From an uncultured Pseudocitrobacter sp. (GTDB lineage: Bacteria > Pseudomonadota > Gammaproteobacteria > Enterobacterales > Enterobacteriaceae), in assembly GCA_913778145.1 (NCBI GenBank), contig CAJYVI010000043.1:1-64000 (forward strand): 64,000 nucleotides of DNA, given 5' to 3'. Below the pieces are notes generated by a model. That model had not been told where the DNA came from. It worked only from the letters and a program-made list of their open reading frames with translations, and searched no databases. Made by a program: the position numbers and the translations under genes. Below, in pieces: positions 1-7,667 of this stretch (positions are counted from its first letter, which is position 1; every line of letters starts with the position of its first letter).

Positions 1-179
1 GCGTTGAAGAGGCCTGTGAGCAACTGTTTGGCGCATCTCGCTACAGCCTCGACATTCTTGGCCCATGCCACTGGCAAATAACAACGACTAATGCAGACAG
101 ATTCATTTTGTTCTGTGCAAAAAATCTTGATGTCCTGCCGCGAGCGACGGGCATGAATTACACCTATGTGGAGAAGTGA
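1..179 (+). CDS. 3' end of phage tail/baseplate protein (YmfQ/gp48-like), partial
   Basis: An open frame enters from the left edge (first whole codon at base 3) and ends with TGA at 177-179. The 58 visible residues include EEACEQLFGASRYSLDI and end in TGMNYTYVEK. This resembles the C-terminus of the YmfQ/Mu gp48 type of tail protein, which sits just before the tail fibre in Mu-like and P2-like phages. The position directly upstream of a tail fibre gene supports this. Only the tail of the gene is visible, so the family call is an inference from a short stretch plus context. Confidence 0.55.
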   Translation, partial: VEEACEQLFGASRYSLDILGPCHWQITTTNADRFILFCAKNLDVLPRATGMNYTYVEK

Positions 180-180
180 T

Positions 181-1635
181 GTGACGACAGGTAAACGTCC
201 GGACGGAACGGTATTCGCCTCAGGCGCGGCTGAAGGGGAGGTTCAGGATTTTCCCTCCACTGCACGTGGATGGGGCGTAACCATTGACGGCAAAGATGAA
301 AGCGGTGCGGCAGTCACGGAGGCGACTAATGGGATCCCGCCGATGGAATGGGTTAACCACCTTCAGCAGAAAACGGATCAAAATATTCTATGGTTATTAC
401 AGAACGCATTACCAGACTGGCTGGCCGGCACATGGCCTAAAGGGGCTGTCGTCGTTAACGGAGATGTCGTGTGGCGCGCTCAGAAGGAAACCACAGCGGA
501 ACCCACCGCGAGTAATGGTGACTGGCTGGAGTTGTTTCCGCTGAAGAATCTTGACGGAAGATATCTGGCATTAAGCGGCGGAACGCTGACGAACGACGGC
601 GCAATATTGCGGTTAAAATCAAAAACGGCAGGTCTGGCGCTCTACCTTATTGCTCAGGACACCGACGGTTCAAACCTGTATTACCTTGGTAAGGGGTCGG
701 ACAACAACAACGATGCAATATTCAATAACTACAAGGGCGGAAATAACAGCATCGCATTGCGTAATACCGGGGCAGTAGATATCACCGCTCAGAACGGTAA
801 GCCCATAAATCTAAGCGGTGAACCCCGAACGACAAGTGCGGATGCGTGGCGGATTGCCAAGGGTGACTACGGCGCCTACTGGCGAAATGACGGCACCAAT
901 CTGTACCTGATGCTCACAAACAAGGGCGATGCGCTGGGAGGATACAATGCGCTCAGACCATTTGCGGTGAATCTGGCAACGGGTGCTGTAACAATCGGAA
1001 CGCCTTTTAACCTGAGTGACCTCGTAACGTTAAATGCGAGTGCATCCAGGCCATTAACGCTTAGTTCAGCCTCGCCGTGCATACTGTTTGCTGAAACGGA
1101 CTCCGGGAAAAAATACTACCTGGTGGCTGACGGTGGAAATATTCGCATCAATCAGGATTCTACTGCCGGAAAGGCCGTATGGTCCTGGGATGCGACAACG
1201 GCGACGCTTTCCACAGATGGTGGGTTAAAGCTGGGTAAGGCGTTACCCGTTAGCAGCGGCGGTACGGGAGGGAACACGGCGGAAACCGCGCGTAAAGGTA
1301 TCGGCTGTGGCACTGCCGCAACCATGTCTTACTCAACGGCTGCTTATACCCAGCTTGCCGGCTCCGCAACTGAAGCGGCGAGTACAAAGCAATTAGTTGG
1401 GCTACGAGATGCGGTCTATACCAAAACGGCGGGTGATGCGCGTTACGTGCAGAACATGCAGCGTGGCGCAGCCGTTTCCCCCGCCAAAGCCAATGAGTAC
1501 GGGCCAAACGAAGCGCCTACCGGATGCGTATTGACGCGGGCCTGGCACGACCCTTCAGATAAATACGGCGTGTTCTTCACTTACCGCCCGCTGCAAATTT
1601 ATATCAACGGCGCATGGCGCACTATTACCGGATAA
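181..1635 (+). CDS. Phage tail fibre protein
   Basis: Probable host-binding tail fibre of the prophage. The N-terminal part (GKRPDGTVFASGAAEGEVQDFP and the PPMEWVNHLQQKTDQNILWLLQN segment) is typical of fibre attachment regions. The middle is low in charge and rich in G, T, N and S, and the C-terminal third carries the phage-fibre motif LPVSSGGTGG followed by AETARKGIGCG. I chose GTG at 181 because GGAG lies 7 bases upstream and it follows the preceding stop at 177-179. The ATG at 166 is in frame but has no ribosome site and overlaps the upstream gene. The protein ends at ...WRTITG. It is followed 4 bases later by its probable assembly chaperone. The exact receptor cannot be read from sequence. 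Confidence 0.8.
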   Translation: MTTGKRPDGTVFASGAAEGEVQDFPSTARGWGVTIDGKDESGAAVTEATNGIPPMEWVNHLQQKTDQNILWLLQNALPDWLAGTWPKGAVVVNGDVVWRAQKETTAEPTASNGDWLELFPLKNLDGRYLALSGGTLTNDGAILRLKSKTAGLALYLIAQDTDGSNLYYLGKGSDNNNDAIFNNYKGGNNSIALRNTGAVDITAQNGKPINLSGEPRTTSADAWRIAKGDYGAYWRNDGTNLYLMLTNKGDALGGYNALRPFAVNLATGAVTIGTPFNLSDLVTLNASASRPLTLSSASPCILFAETDSGKKYYLVADGGNIRINQDSTAGKAVWSWDATTATLSTDGGLKLGKALPVSSGGTGGNTAETARKGIGCGTAATMSYSTAAYTQLAGSATEAASTKQLVGLRDAVYTKTAGDARYVQNMQRGAAVSPAKANEYGPNEAPTGCVLTRAWHDPSDKYGVFFTYRPLQIYINGAWRTITG

Positions 1636-1639
1636 AACG

Positions 1640-2167
1640 ATGAAACTTAACAATGTGACGCGCTACTACCCTGAAGAGATGCCTTATGGTGAGGGCGTGC
1701 AATATTTCCAGAGCGAGGATGGCGAAGACTTTTATGAGGCGCTCAACAAATTCACGCTCAAATACAAGTTGCTGACTGATGCAAACGGAATTATTCGCTC
1801 AGTCTCAGAGGATGCATCAACGTTATACCCGGCAGGGTTTAGCGTGGTTGAAACGGACAGCTTGCCTGATGGATTCGATATCTCTGGCGACTGGATGTTT
1901 GAGGATGGCGTGGTGAAGGCGGTACCCGTGGATTATCTGGCAAGGGCCGAATCAGAGCGCCAGAGTCTGCTGACGGAAGCCAAAGACACCATTAGCATCT
2001 GGCAAACCCAGTTGTCACTGGGGAGCATTACAGACGCGAATAAGGCGAAACTTGTTGAATGGCTGACCTATATTGATGAACTTAATGCGCTGGATCTCTC
2101 GAACATTGTCGATGAAGACAGTTACAACGCGATAGTGTGGCCTGATGCGCCGGATACAACTTCGTGA
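1640..2167 (+). CDS. tfa: Tail fibre assembly protein (Tfa family)
   Basis: 175 residues, usual for Tfa/gpU-type chaperones that help the tail fibre fold and trimerise. The N-terminal half carries the pattern of these proteins (VTRYYPEEMPYGEG, FYEALNKFTLKYKLL). The C-terminal half has the conserved IWQTQLSLGSITDANKAKLVEWLTYIDELNALD helical segment and ends in IVWPDAPD. It starts 4 bases after the fibre stop codon, so the two are surely co-transcribed. Such pairs often follow an invertible segment, and a DNA invertase stump lies 1.3 kb downstream. Confidence 0.88.
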   Translation: MKLNNVTRYYPEEMPYGEGVQYFQSEDGEDFYEALNKFTLKYKLLTDANGIIRSVSEDASTLYPAGFSVVETDSLPDGFDISGDWMFEDGVVKAVPVDYLARAESERQSLLTEAKDTISIWQTQLSLGSITDANKAKLVEWLTYIDELNALDLSNIVDEDSYNAIVWPDAPDTTS

Positions 2168-2189
2168 CGTGACAGATTGCCACTTTTCG

Positions 2190-2210
2190 CCGCTTAACTG
2201 CGGTTTTTTT
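2190..2210 (+). terminator. Terminator-like hairpin after tfa
   Basis: A short stem (CCGC ... GCGG around CTTAACT) is followed by a run of seven T. It lies 25 bases after the tfa stop and would end the tail fibre transcript. Confidence 0.6.
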
Positions 2211-2342
2211 ATGCTTATTGACATCCTCCCCGCCCTGAAGGACCGGGTTTACGGTGTACAGGTTAAAAAAGGCACCTGCTACATAGCTTCCGCACGTAGC
2301 AGGCTCTCATCTGTTACGCTGTCGGGTAACAACGTTGATGAG

Positions 2343-2376
2343 AAAAAAATTCCCCGACGTTGCGAACGTGCGGGGA
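2343..2376 (-). terminator. Probable terminator for the minus-strand gene pair
   Basis: On the minus strand a stem of TCCCCGCACGTT/AACGTCGGGGA type is followed by ATTTTTTT (complement of 2343-2350). It lies about 200 bases beyond the end of the two small minus-strand genes and is the first good intrinsic terminator they would meet. Confidence 0.55.
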
Positions 2377-2462
2377 AAAGAACTACAGAAGATAACTCTT
2401 ACTTAATATTGGCATTTACTGAAATGCCACGGACAGGGCCACACTAAACACAGTACGTAAGG

Positions 2463-2501
2463 TTGACTGCTCCCTCGCCCAATCGGGCGGGGAGCAGTCA
2501 A
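2463..2501. repeat. Long perfect-arm palindrome
   Basis: Arms TTGACTGCTCCC (2463-2474) and GGGAGCAGTCAA (2490-2501) are exact reverse complements. A further partial inner stem (CGCCC/GGGCG) lies in the loop. There is no T-run after it on either strand, so it is not a standard terminator. It could be the end of a lost insertion element or a protein-binding site. Confidence 0.55.
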
Positions 2502-2580
2502 GTTAATTGTTCTCTTATCTGTTTATAGCAGCATCCGGAAAGCTTTGTTATCAGAACAGATGCTGTAGTTGAAAAATATG

Positions 2581-2885
2581 CTACGGTTTTGCAGTTCCGC
2601 ATGCTTTCAGCCCATTGAGCGCAAGTTCCTGGGCGTAGGTGTAACCTTTTGCTGTGAGTACAACACCACCAAAGTCAAGGTGCAGTTTTCCGTTCCTGAT
2701 ACTTATTGCAGAGCTCTCAATTAGCCCTCTGTCGACAAAGTCTGAGGCAATTGAAGTGAATATAACGATGTCGAGGTGTGGGAAAAACGCACCAGATTTA
2801 CTGCGTTTGGTTTTCGCGGGAAAAGAGCCTTTAACCACAAAATGATGTCACATTCGAGAGCAGCGCATGAACTGTCAGCCCCCAT
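2581..2885 (-). pseudogene. Small winged-helix-like protein, frameshifted
   Basis: Two overlapping minus-strand frames together make one protein. The first begins at the ATG at 2885 (MGADSSCAALECDIILWLKA) and the second continues as FFPHLDIVIFTSIASDFVDRGLI to the stop at 2581. The join falls in a run of five T on the coding strand near 2780-2785, where one extra T would restore the frame. The joined product aligns end to end with the protein encoded just upstream (2903-3169): FVDRGLIESSAIS matches LVDKKLICRRAIS, and VVLTAKGYTYAQE matches LHLTQKGFEYSVK. That supports a real gene broken by a one-base loss rather than two genes. A sequencing error in the homopolymer would give the same picture. 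No function is known to me. The shape suggests a small winged helix. Confidence 0.55.
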
Positions 2886-2902
2886 GATTATCTTCTCGTT
2901 AT

Positions 2903-3169
2903 TTAGCAATATTTTACGGAGTATTCGAAACCTTTCTGAGTCAAATGCAGGTAGGAAAGCATGATATAAGGTCTCTCATCGGAATGCGAGATTGCACGAC
3001 GGCATATCAACTTTTTGTCGACCAGAGCCTGAATGTTGGCGGCCATCTTTGCTTCACTGACATTTGCGAACAAACTGAAGTATTGTTTACCGGAAGGGGG
3101 GTAAGGGTAAAAAATTGAAAGAGCCTGAAGTATGTCATGCTGTAACTGCGTGGAAATTATATTTGTCAT
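2903..3169 (-). CDS. Small winged-helix-like protein of prophage
   Basis: 88 residues starting MTNIISTQLQHDILQAL. I chose the ATG at 3169 because GAGGA lies about 9 bases upstream and because this start lines up with the start of its downstream paralogue. The upstream in-frame ATG at 3235 would add a cysteine-rich, non-conserved tail. The order is helix (HDILQALSIF), helix (AKMAANIQALVDKKLI) and beta hairpin (YIMLSYLHLTQKGFEYS), the plan of a winged helix, so a regulator is possible. No catalytic motif is seen. Its stop lies 17 bases from the start of the frameshifted paralogue, suggesting a tandem duplication. Confidence 0.55.
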   Translation of the reverse strand: MTNIISTQLQHDILQALSIFYPYPPSGKQYFSLFANVSEAKMAANIQALVDKKLICRRAISHSDERPYIMLSYLHLTQKGFEYSVKYC

Positions 3170-3283
3170 GCCTGTAGTCCTCGAACTCGAAACACTAAGA
3201 CGGTCACCAACTGGCAAACCGCCAAAACAGCACATTCATTATGCTTAATCGATTCAGTAAAACTGTGATCTGGGTTGAATTTA

Positions 3284-3333
3284 TGATCGGCGATAGCGAT
3301 CAAATTTCGGTTATTGATCGCTAGTGCTGATCG
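3284..3333. promoter_or_regulatory. Imperfect inverted repeat rich in GATCG
   Basis: Two 20-base arms (3284-3303 and 3314-3333) are near-reverse complements, sharing AGCGATCAA at the inner end and GATC plus GC at the outer end, with a 10-base spacer. The site lies about 115 bases upstream of the small minus-strand gene at 3169 and upstream of the invertase stump. A dyad this long is typical of a repressor or recombinase site. Which protein would bind it is unknown. Confidence 0.5.
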
Positions 3334-3439
3334 ATTGGGCTGTATGTATGGTTTCTGCCTCAGTCAAGCTTAGGTATTTTGGGGGTAAATTGAGGGTTGA
3401 GTAATGCAGGTGAAACTTCTAAGAGGGATTGCTATTAGG

Positions 3440-3689
3440 GGGATTTATCTTCCACATAATGTCTGCGTTGGCCAAAATGGAAAGGGAGCTTATCATTGAG
3501 CGTATCCGGGTTGGACTGTCAGCTGCGCGAACAGAAGGGCGGATCGGTGGGCGGAGACCAAAATTAACGGATGAGCAGTGGGCGCAGGCAGGGAGATTAA
3601 TTGCAGCAGGGGAAACGCGTCAACGCGTGGCGATAATTTACGATGTGGGTGTTTCGACACTGTATCGTAAATTCCCGGTAGGTAACTGA
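3440..3689 (+). pseudogene. C-terminal remnant of Gin/Pin-type DNA invertase
   Basis: The frame encodes GFIFHIMSALAKMERELIIERIRVGL, a GRIGGRRPKL linker, and the C-terminal helix-turn-helix ending VAIIYDVGVSTLYRKFPVGN. These are the dimer helix and DNA-binding domain of serine DNA invertases such as Pin, Gin and Hin. The N-terminal catalytic domain with the active-site serine is missing. Upstream of GFIF the reading no longer matches the family. Full-length proteins have about 185-195 residues, and only about 80 remain. Such enzymes flip tail-fibre segments, which fits the fibre and tfa genes nearby. This copy cannot catalyse recombination, so fibre choice here should be fixed unless another invertase acts. 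Confidence 0.8.
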
Positions 3690-3841
3690 TAAAAGTTCCG
3701 CCACCCACCGTATGCAAGAGTGGGCAGCGGCCAGGCTGGCGATCGTTCGATAGTGCGATTGAATGGTTGCCAGCCTGCAGCGAGTTTACATAGGGATTAA
3801 CGAACAAACCAGTTTTTGTACTGATTGTTTGCATGGTGAAA

Positions 3842-4939
3842 CTATTCTTCACCTAACTTTGATTTTTGCGATCGGTCAAATTTTTCATGCAGAGATTTGG
3901 GGTACAGCTCCGTGTAAACCTGCCATAAGACGTTCAGTGAGCGATGTCCAGTAACCTGGGCCACTTCTTCTATGCTGAATCCCGCCTCAAATAGGCGACT
4001 CGCTCCCTCGCGGCGCAGATCGTGGTAGCGTAAGTCTTCAATGCCGAGGGCGTTCCTGACACGTTGAAAACCCGCTGTTACGGAACGGGAGTTGTAGGGG
4101 AAAATTAATTCGCTGGTTTTTGGCTGGCGTTGCACTATGTTCCAGGCATCCCCAAGAAGCGGTACCAGCATATGATTACCTGATTTTTTGCGCGGGTCTT
4201 TTCTGTCTCTGACCAGTACGGCCTTTTGTTTTTCGTCCACATCCTCCCAACGGATTTTGCACACTTCACCTACCCGCATACAACTGAGGATCGAAAAGTT
4301 CAGAATATCAACGAAGGGGATTTTTGCCGCGATGTGACCGCTTCGGGCTTCAAGCCCCTCCAGCAATCTATCCAGCTCGTCGCTTACCGGGCGGCGGCTA
4401 CGGCGCTTTGATTTTCCAATCAGCCCCATCTGGAGCAGTAGCGGTCTTGCGTCGGTTGCTGGGTTGGTTGTGTAGTCGATACCGTAGACAGGCTTGGCAG
4501 ACGCCAGAACTGAAGAGAGGTAACTCACATCGTGGTTAACAGTGGAAGGACCAGCACCTGCGCCGTTTCTCTGGCGGCAGTGTTCGATAATGTGGTTGGT
4601 TGAGAGGGTTTCGAGAGGGATATCGGCTATGTCGCAATCCAGCAACATAGCCAGTACATAACGCTTTGTTCGTCCGGCTTTGCCGCCGAGGTTGGGGTCG
4701 TTGATATAGCGTTTTAGCAGATCACCAACGACCATTTTGTTTAAGTCATTGGTGGTCGGCACCCCATTTGTTTCCAGTTCAGCAACCCTGCCAGCACCCC
4801 ACGTTTTGGCATGGGCCTGTTTGCTGAATGTTCGATTTTCCCGGTAGACATATTTTCCACCTTCTTTTACGCCCACGGTGCAGCGGTAGCGTAAAGTCCC
4901 ATCGGCGCGTTGACGTTTTTCTATGCTATAGTAGGCCAT
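3842..4939 (-). CDS. int: Tyrosine-type integrase of the dusA-associated kind
   Basis: 365-residue site-specific recombinase that integrates and excises the prophage. An N-terminal arm-binding part (IEKRQRADGTLRYRCTV) is followed by a core-binding helical domain. The C-terminal catalytic domain has the Arg of CMRVGEV, the His and Arg of HDLRREG, GHRS, and the nucleophile Tyr in WQVYTELYP. AAAGGA lies just upstream of the ATG. It sits 90 bases from dusA and points away from it, as expected for integrases that use the 5' end of dusA as target, a known group (dusA-associated integrases). It lies at the right end of the phage genes, so the right attachment junction should be between it and the early codons of dusA. 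Confidence 0.92.
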   Translation of the reverse strand: MAYYSIEKRQRADGTLRYRCTVGVKEGGKYVYRENRTFSKQAHAKTWGAGRVAELETNGVPTTNDLNKMVVGDLLKRYINDPNLGGKAGRTKRYVLAMLLDCDIADIPLETLSTNHIIEHCRQRNGAGAGPSTVNHDVSYLSSVLASAKPVYGIDYTTNPATDARPLLLQMGLIGKSKRRSRRPVSDELDRLLEGLEARSGHIAAKIPFVDILNFSILSCMRVGEVCKIRWEDVDEKQKAVLVRDRKDPRKKSGNHMLVPLLGDAWNIVQRQPKTSELIFPYNSRSVTAGFQRVRNALGIEDLRYHDLRREGASRLFEAGFSIEEVAQVTGHRSLNVLWQVYTELYPKSLHEKFDRSQKSKLGEE

Positions 4940-4958
4940 GCTTTTCCTTTACCTTCGT

Positions 4959-4998
4959 TCAGCACCCCATGCATTAGGGGTGCCTCTGGGGGTGCTGA
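4959..4998. repeat. Inverted repeat between int and dusA, possible attR region
   Basis: TCAGCACCCC (4959-4968) and GGGGTGCTGA (4989-4998) are perfect inverted 10-base arms. A third copy of GGGGTG lies between them at 4977-4982, allowing two alternative hairpins. The site lies between the integrase start and dusA, where arm sites, the integrase promoter and the junction are expected. The exact core cannot be set because the left junction is outside the window. Confidence 0.5.
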
Positions 4999-5028
4999 TA
5001 AAGAAAAAATACGACAAAAAGACAAAAA

Positions 5029-6060
5029 ATGCACGAAAATAAAGAAACCACCAACCCGCGCCAAGCCTACGCAAGCAGCGCCATGGCGCCAAAATACAGC
5101 CCCTCGCGTTTCTCCATCGCGCCGATGCTCGACTGGACCGACAGACACTGCCGCTATTTCCTGCGTCTGCTGTCGCGCCATACGCTGCTGTACACGGAAA
5201 TGGTCACCACCGGGGCGATTATTCACGGTAAGGGTGACTATCTGGCTTACAGCGACGAAGAGCATCCGGTTGCGCTGCAGCTCGGCGGCAGCGATCCGGC
5301 GGCGCTGGCGCAATGTGCGAAACTGGCAGAAGAACGCGGCTATGACGAGATTAACCTCAACGTCGGCTGCCCGTCCGATCGCGTACAGAACGGAATGTTC
5401 GGCGCCTGTCTGATGGGCAACGCCCAACTGGTGGCGGACTGCGTAAAAGCAATGCGCGATGTAGTATCGATTCCCGTCACGGTGAAAACCCGTATTGGCA
5501 TCGACGACCAGGATAGCTACGAATTCCTCTGCGACTTTATCAATACCGTGGCCGGGCGCGGCGAGTGCGAGATGTTTATCATCCACGCGCGTAAAGCTTG
5601 GCTTTCAGGCCTCAGCCCAAAAGAGAACCGTGAAATTCCGCCGCTGGATTACCCGCGCGTGTATCAACTGAAGCGTGACTTCCCGCACCTGACGATGTCG
5701 ATCAACGGCGGCATTAAATCGCTGGAAGAGGCGAAAACGCATCTGCAACATATGGATGGCGTGATGGTCGGGCGCGAGGCGTATCAGAACCCCGGCATTC
5801 TGGCGACGGTCGATCGCGAAATCTTTGGTGTCGAAGGCGCGGATGCGGACCCGGTTGCCGTGGTGCGCGCGATGTACCCGTATATCGAACGCGAACTGAG
5901 TAACGGCACCTATCTGGGCCACGTGACGCGTCATATGCTTGGCCTGTTCCAGGGGATTCCGGGCGCGCGCCAGTGGCGTCGCTACCTGAGTGAGAACGCC
6001 CACAAAGCCGGTGCGGATATCAACGTGCTGGAGCACGCGCTGAAGCTGGTTGCCGACTAG
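5029..6060 (+). CDS. dusA: tRNA-dihydrouridine synthase A
   Basis: 343-residue FMN enzyme that reduces uridine to dihydrouridine at positions 20/20a of tRNA. The TIM-barrel start [18 protein letters not shown], the catalytic Cys114 in [15 protein letters not shown], the HARKAWL segment and the phosphate-binding INGGI and [12 protein letters not shown] motifs are all present. The first 25 residues ([20 protein letters not shown]...) are the least family-like part and may be supplied by the integrated element, which commonly replaces the 5' end of dusA. No strong ribosome site is seen before ATG 5029, and ATG 5083 is an alternative. The gene appears intact, so integration has not destroyed it. 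Confidence 0.95.
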   Translation: MHENKETTNPRQAYASSAMAPKYSPSRFSIAPMLDWTDRHCRYFLRLLSRHTLLYTEMVTTGAIIHGKGDYLAYSDEEHPVALQLGGSDPAALAQCAKLAEERGYDEINLNVGCPSDRVQNGMFGACLMGNAQLVADCVKAMRDVVSIPVTVKTRIGIDDQDSYEFLCDFINTVAGRGECEMFIIHARKAWLSGLSPKENREIPPLDYPRVYQLKRDFPHLTMSINGGIKSLEEAKTHLQHMDGVMVGREAYQNPGILATVDREIFGVEGADADPVAVVRAMYPYIERELSNGTYLGHVTRHMLGLFQGIPGARQWRRYLSENAHKAGADINVLEHALKLVAD

Positions 6061-6095
6061 CGTTAAAATTTCACTAAAAACTGGTCAAATTCACC

Positions 6096-6127
6096 ACGCC
6101 CGGCACGTTGTTGTCGGGCGTTTTTAT
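6096..6127 (+). terminator. Terminator after dusA
   Basis: Stem CGCCC/GGGCG (6097-6101 with 6116-6120) is followed by TTTTTATT, 36 bases after the dusA stop. Confidence 0.75.
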
Positions 6128-6148
6128 TGAATATCAATAGGTTAATAT

Positions 6149-6164
6149 TGGCATGATTCTTGTA
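6149..6164 (+). promoter_or_regulatory. Candidate sigma-54 promoter of pspG
   Basis: TGGCATGATTCTTG (6149-6162) matches the -24/-12 pattern TGGCA-N-TTGC except that the final GC reads GT. It lies 40 bases before pspG. In E. coli pspG belongs to the PspF/sigma-54 regulon, so the place and pattern agree. Confidence 0.55.
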
Positions 6165-6203
6165 ATACTCAGAAGAGAATGACGATATCTTTGGGAGAGA
6201 GCC

Positions 6204-6446
6204 ATGTTTGAGCTGCTGTTTGTGATAGGATTTTTTGTGATGCTGCTGGTTACGGGCGTTTCACTGCTGGGCATTATTGCCGCGCTTTTCGTCGCCACGG
6301 CGCTGATGTTTGTGGGCGGCTTATTTGCACTGGTGTTTAAATTGCTGCCCTGGTTGCTGCTGGCAATTGCCGTGGTGTGGGTGATTCGGGCGATTAAAAC
6401 ACCAAAAGTTCCCGAGTATCGTAGCAATAACCGTTGGCGTTACTAA
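6204..6446 (+). CDS. pspG: Phage shock protein G, small inner-membrane protein
   Basis: 80 residues, the same length as E. coli PspG. Two hydrophobic segments cover most of the chain (about 2-25 and 28-62), followed by a short basic tail ending NNRWRY. It is part of the Psp envelope-stress response induced by secretin mislocalisation and loss of proton-motive force. GGGAGAG lies 7 bases before the ATG. It stands alone between dusA and the convergent qorA, with a likely sigma-54 promoter upstream. Confidence 0.93.
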   Translation: MFELLFVIGFFVMLLVTGVSLLGIIAALFVATALMFVGGLFALVFKLLPWLLLAIAVVWVIRAIKTPKVPEYRSNNRWRY

Positions 6447-6577
6447 GGTATTGAGGCGTTCGTCACACAATAGAAATTTTGCATAAAACTGCATAGGTTT
6501 CGCGTAATAAATCTGTCACTATTGCGCCGTTAACGAATTCATCGAGCTGTACCCTACATACAGCCGAACTAAAAAAA

Positions 6578-6606
6578 GTAAGGGCTTCCCATGTGGAAGC
6601 CCTAAG
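6578..6606 (-). terminator. Terminator between pspG and qorA
   Basis: Perfect stem AGGGCTTCC/GGAAGCCCT (6581-6589 with 6594-6602). On the minus strand it is followed by TACTTTTTTT, so it ends qorA. A shorter T-run on the plus side may also stop pspG. Confidence 0.8.
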
Positions 6607-6611
6607 CTTTT

Positions 6612-7595
6612 CTAGGGGATTAACAGGCTCGACCCCTGTGTCGCCCGGCTCTCAAGAACCTCGTGCGCATGCTTCGCATCCGTCAGCGCAAACTTCTGAT
6701 TTTCCGCCACGTCGACCTTTATGACACCGCTGGCAATCAACGAGAACAGCTCATTACTCGCTTCCTGCAATTCTTCGCGCGTCGTTACGTAGCCATAAAG
6801 AGAAGGGCGCGTCACAAACAGCGAACCTTTCTGGTTGAGAATACCCAGGTTCACACCGGTAACTGGCCCGGATGAGTTACCGAAGCTCACCATCAACCCG
6901 CGACGTTGCAGGCAATCCAGAGAGGCTTCCCAGGTATCTTTCCCGACCGAGTCATACACCACGCGCACTTTCTTACCGCCGGTAATCTCTTTCACGCGCT
7001 CGACAATGTTCTCATCGCGATAGTTAATCACCTGCCATGCGCCCGCCTCCAGCGCATGTTTGCCTTTTTCCGCGCTGCCAACGGTACCAATCAGCTTCGC
7101 GCCCAGCGCTTTCGCCCACTGGCAGGCAATCAGCCCGACGCCGCCCGCTGCGGCATGGAACAGAAATGGCTCGTCCGGTTGAATTTCATAGGTTTTGCGC
7201 AGCAGATAGAACACCGTCAGCCCTTTGAGGAACGATGCTGCCGCCTGCTCAAACGAGATAGCATCTGGCAAAATCGCGACTTTATCTTCCGCCACGTTAT
7301 GCACTGCGCTATAGGCCCCCAGCGCAGACTGCGCGTAAACCACCCGATCGCCCACGCTGACGTGTTTCACGTCTTTGCCGATTTTCGTCACCACGCCCGC
7401 CGCTTCGGTACCCAGGCTGCTTGGTAGCGACGGCGGCGGATAAAGCCCGCTGCGGATGTAGGTATCGATATAGTTAATACCGATAGCCTTGTTCTCGACT
7501 TGTACTTCATGGCTCGCCGGATCGGCGGGGGTGAACTCTACGGCCTTGAGGACTTCGGGGCCGCCATGCTGTTGAAATTCAATGCGCGTTGCCAT
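6612..7595 (-). CDS. qorA: NADPH-dependent quinone oxidoreductase
   Basis: 327 residues from MATRIEFQQHGGPEV, the E. coli Qor length. I chose the ATG at 7595 with AGGAG upstream; the longer frame from 7616 adds seven unconserved residues. It is a zinc-independent MDR-family enzyme: GroES-like N-terminal domain, then a Rossmann fold with HAAAGGVGLIACQWAKALGA binding NADPH, and the RRGLMVSFGNSSGPV segment. It reduces quinones in the cytosol. It lies between convergent pspG and an unknown gene on the same strand. Confidence 0.94.
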   Translation of the reverse strand: MATRIEFQQHGGPEVLKAVEFTPADPASHEVQVENKAIGINYIDTYIRSGLYPPPSLPSSLGTEAAGVVTKIGKDVKHVSVGDRVVYAQSALGAYSAVHNVAEDKVAILPDAISFEQAAASFLKGLTVFYLLRKTYEIQPDEPFLFHAAAGGVGLIACQWAKALGAKLIGTVGSAEKGKHALEAGAWQVINYRDENIVERVKEITGGKKVRVVYDSVGKDTWEASLDCLQRRGLMVSFGNSSGPVTGVNLGILNQKGSLFVTRPSLYGYVTTREELQEASNELFSLIASGVIKVDVAENQKFALTDAKHAHEVLESRATQGSSLLIP

Positions 7596-7667
7596 TAAAA
7601 CTCCTTGATTGAGCAAGTTATCTTTTAAGCCTAACAGGAGTCACCCAACGCGCGAGTATTTTTTTAC

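Larger units (their letters stand above)
2211..2580. other. Hairpin-rich noncoding stretch in the prophage end
   Basis: No convincing gene is seen in this stretch on either strand. It holds three stem-loops. Eight-base arms CCTGCTAC/GTAGCAGG lie at 2275-2303. A GC-rich stem TCCCCG-ACGTT/AACGT-GCGGGGA at 2351-2376 has a T-run when read on the minus strand. A long palindrome is at 2463-2501. The start, TTGACATCCTCCCCGCC at 2218, resembles sequence often found at IS200/IS605-type element ends, but no transposase is present, so a decayed element is possible but unproved. The 100-residue frame at 2145-2447 has no ribosome site and no recognisable content. Confidence 0.5.

Noticed and set aside
2145..2447. 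100-residue plus-strand frame after tfa
   Set aside because: It overlaps the tfa end, runs through the terminator and three hairpins, and has no ribosome site or family features.
2776..2790. Programmed frameshift in the small paralogue gene
   Set aside because: The T-run does not fit a standard slippery heptamer in the incoming frame and no stimulatory structure is obvious. A mutation or sequencing error is simpler.
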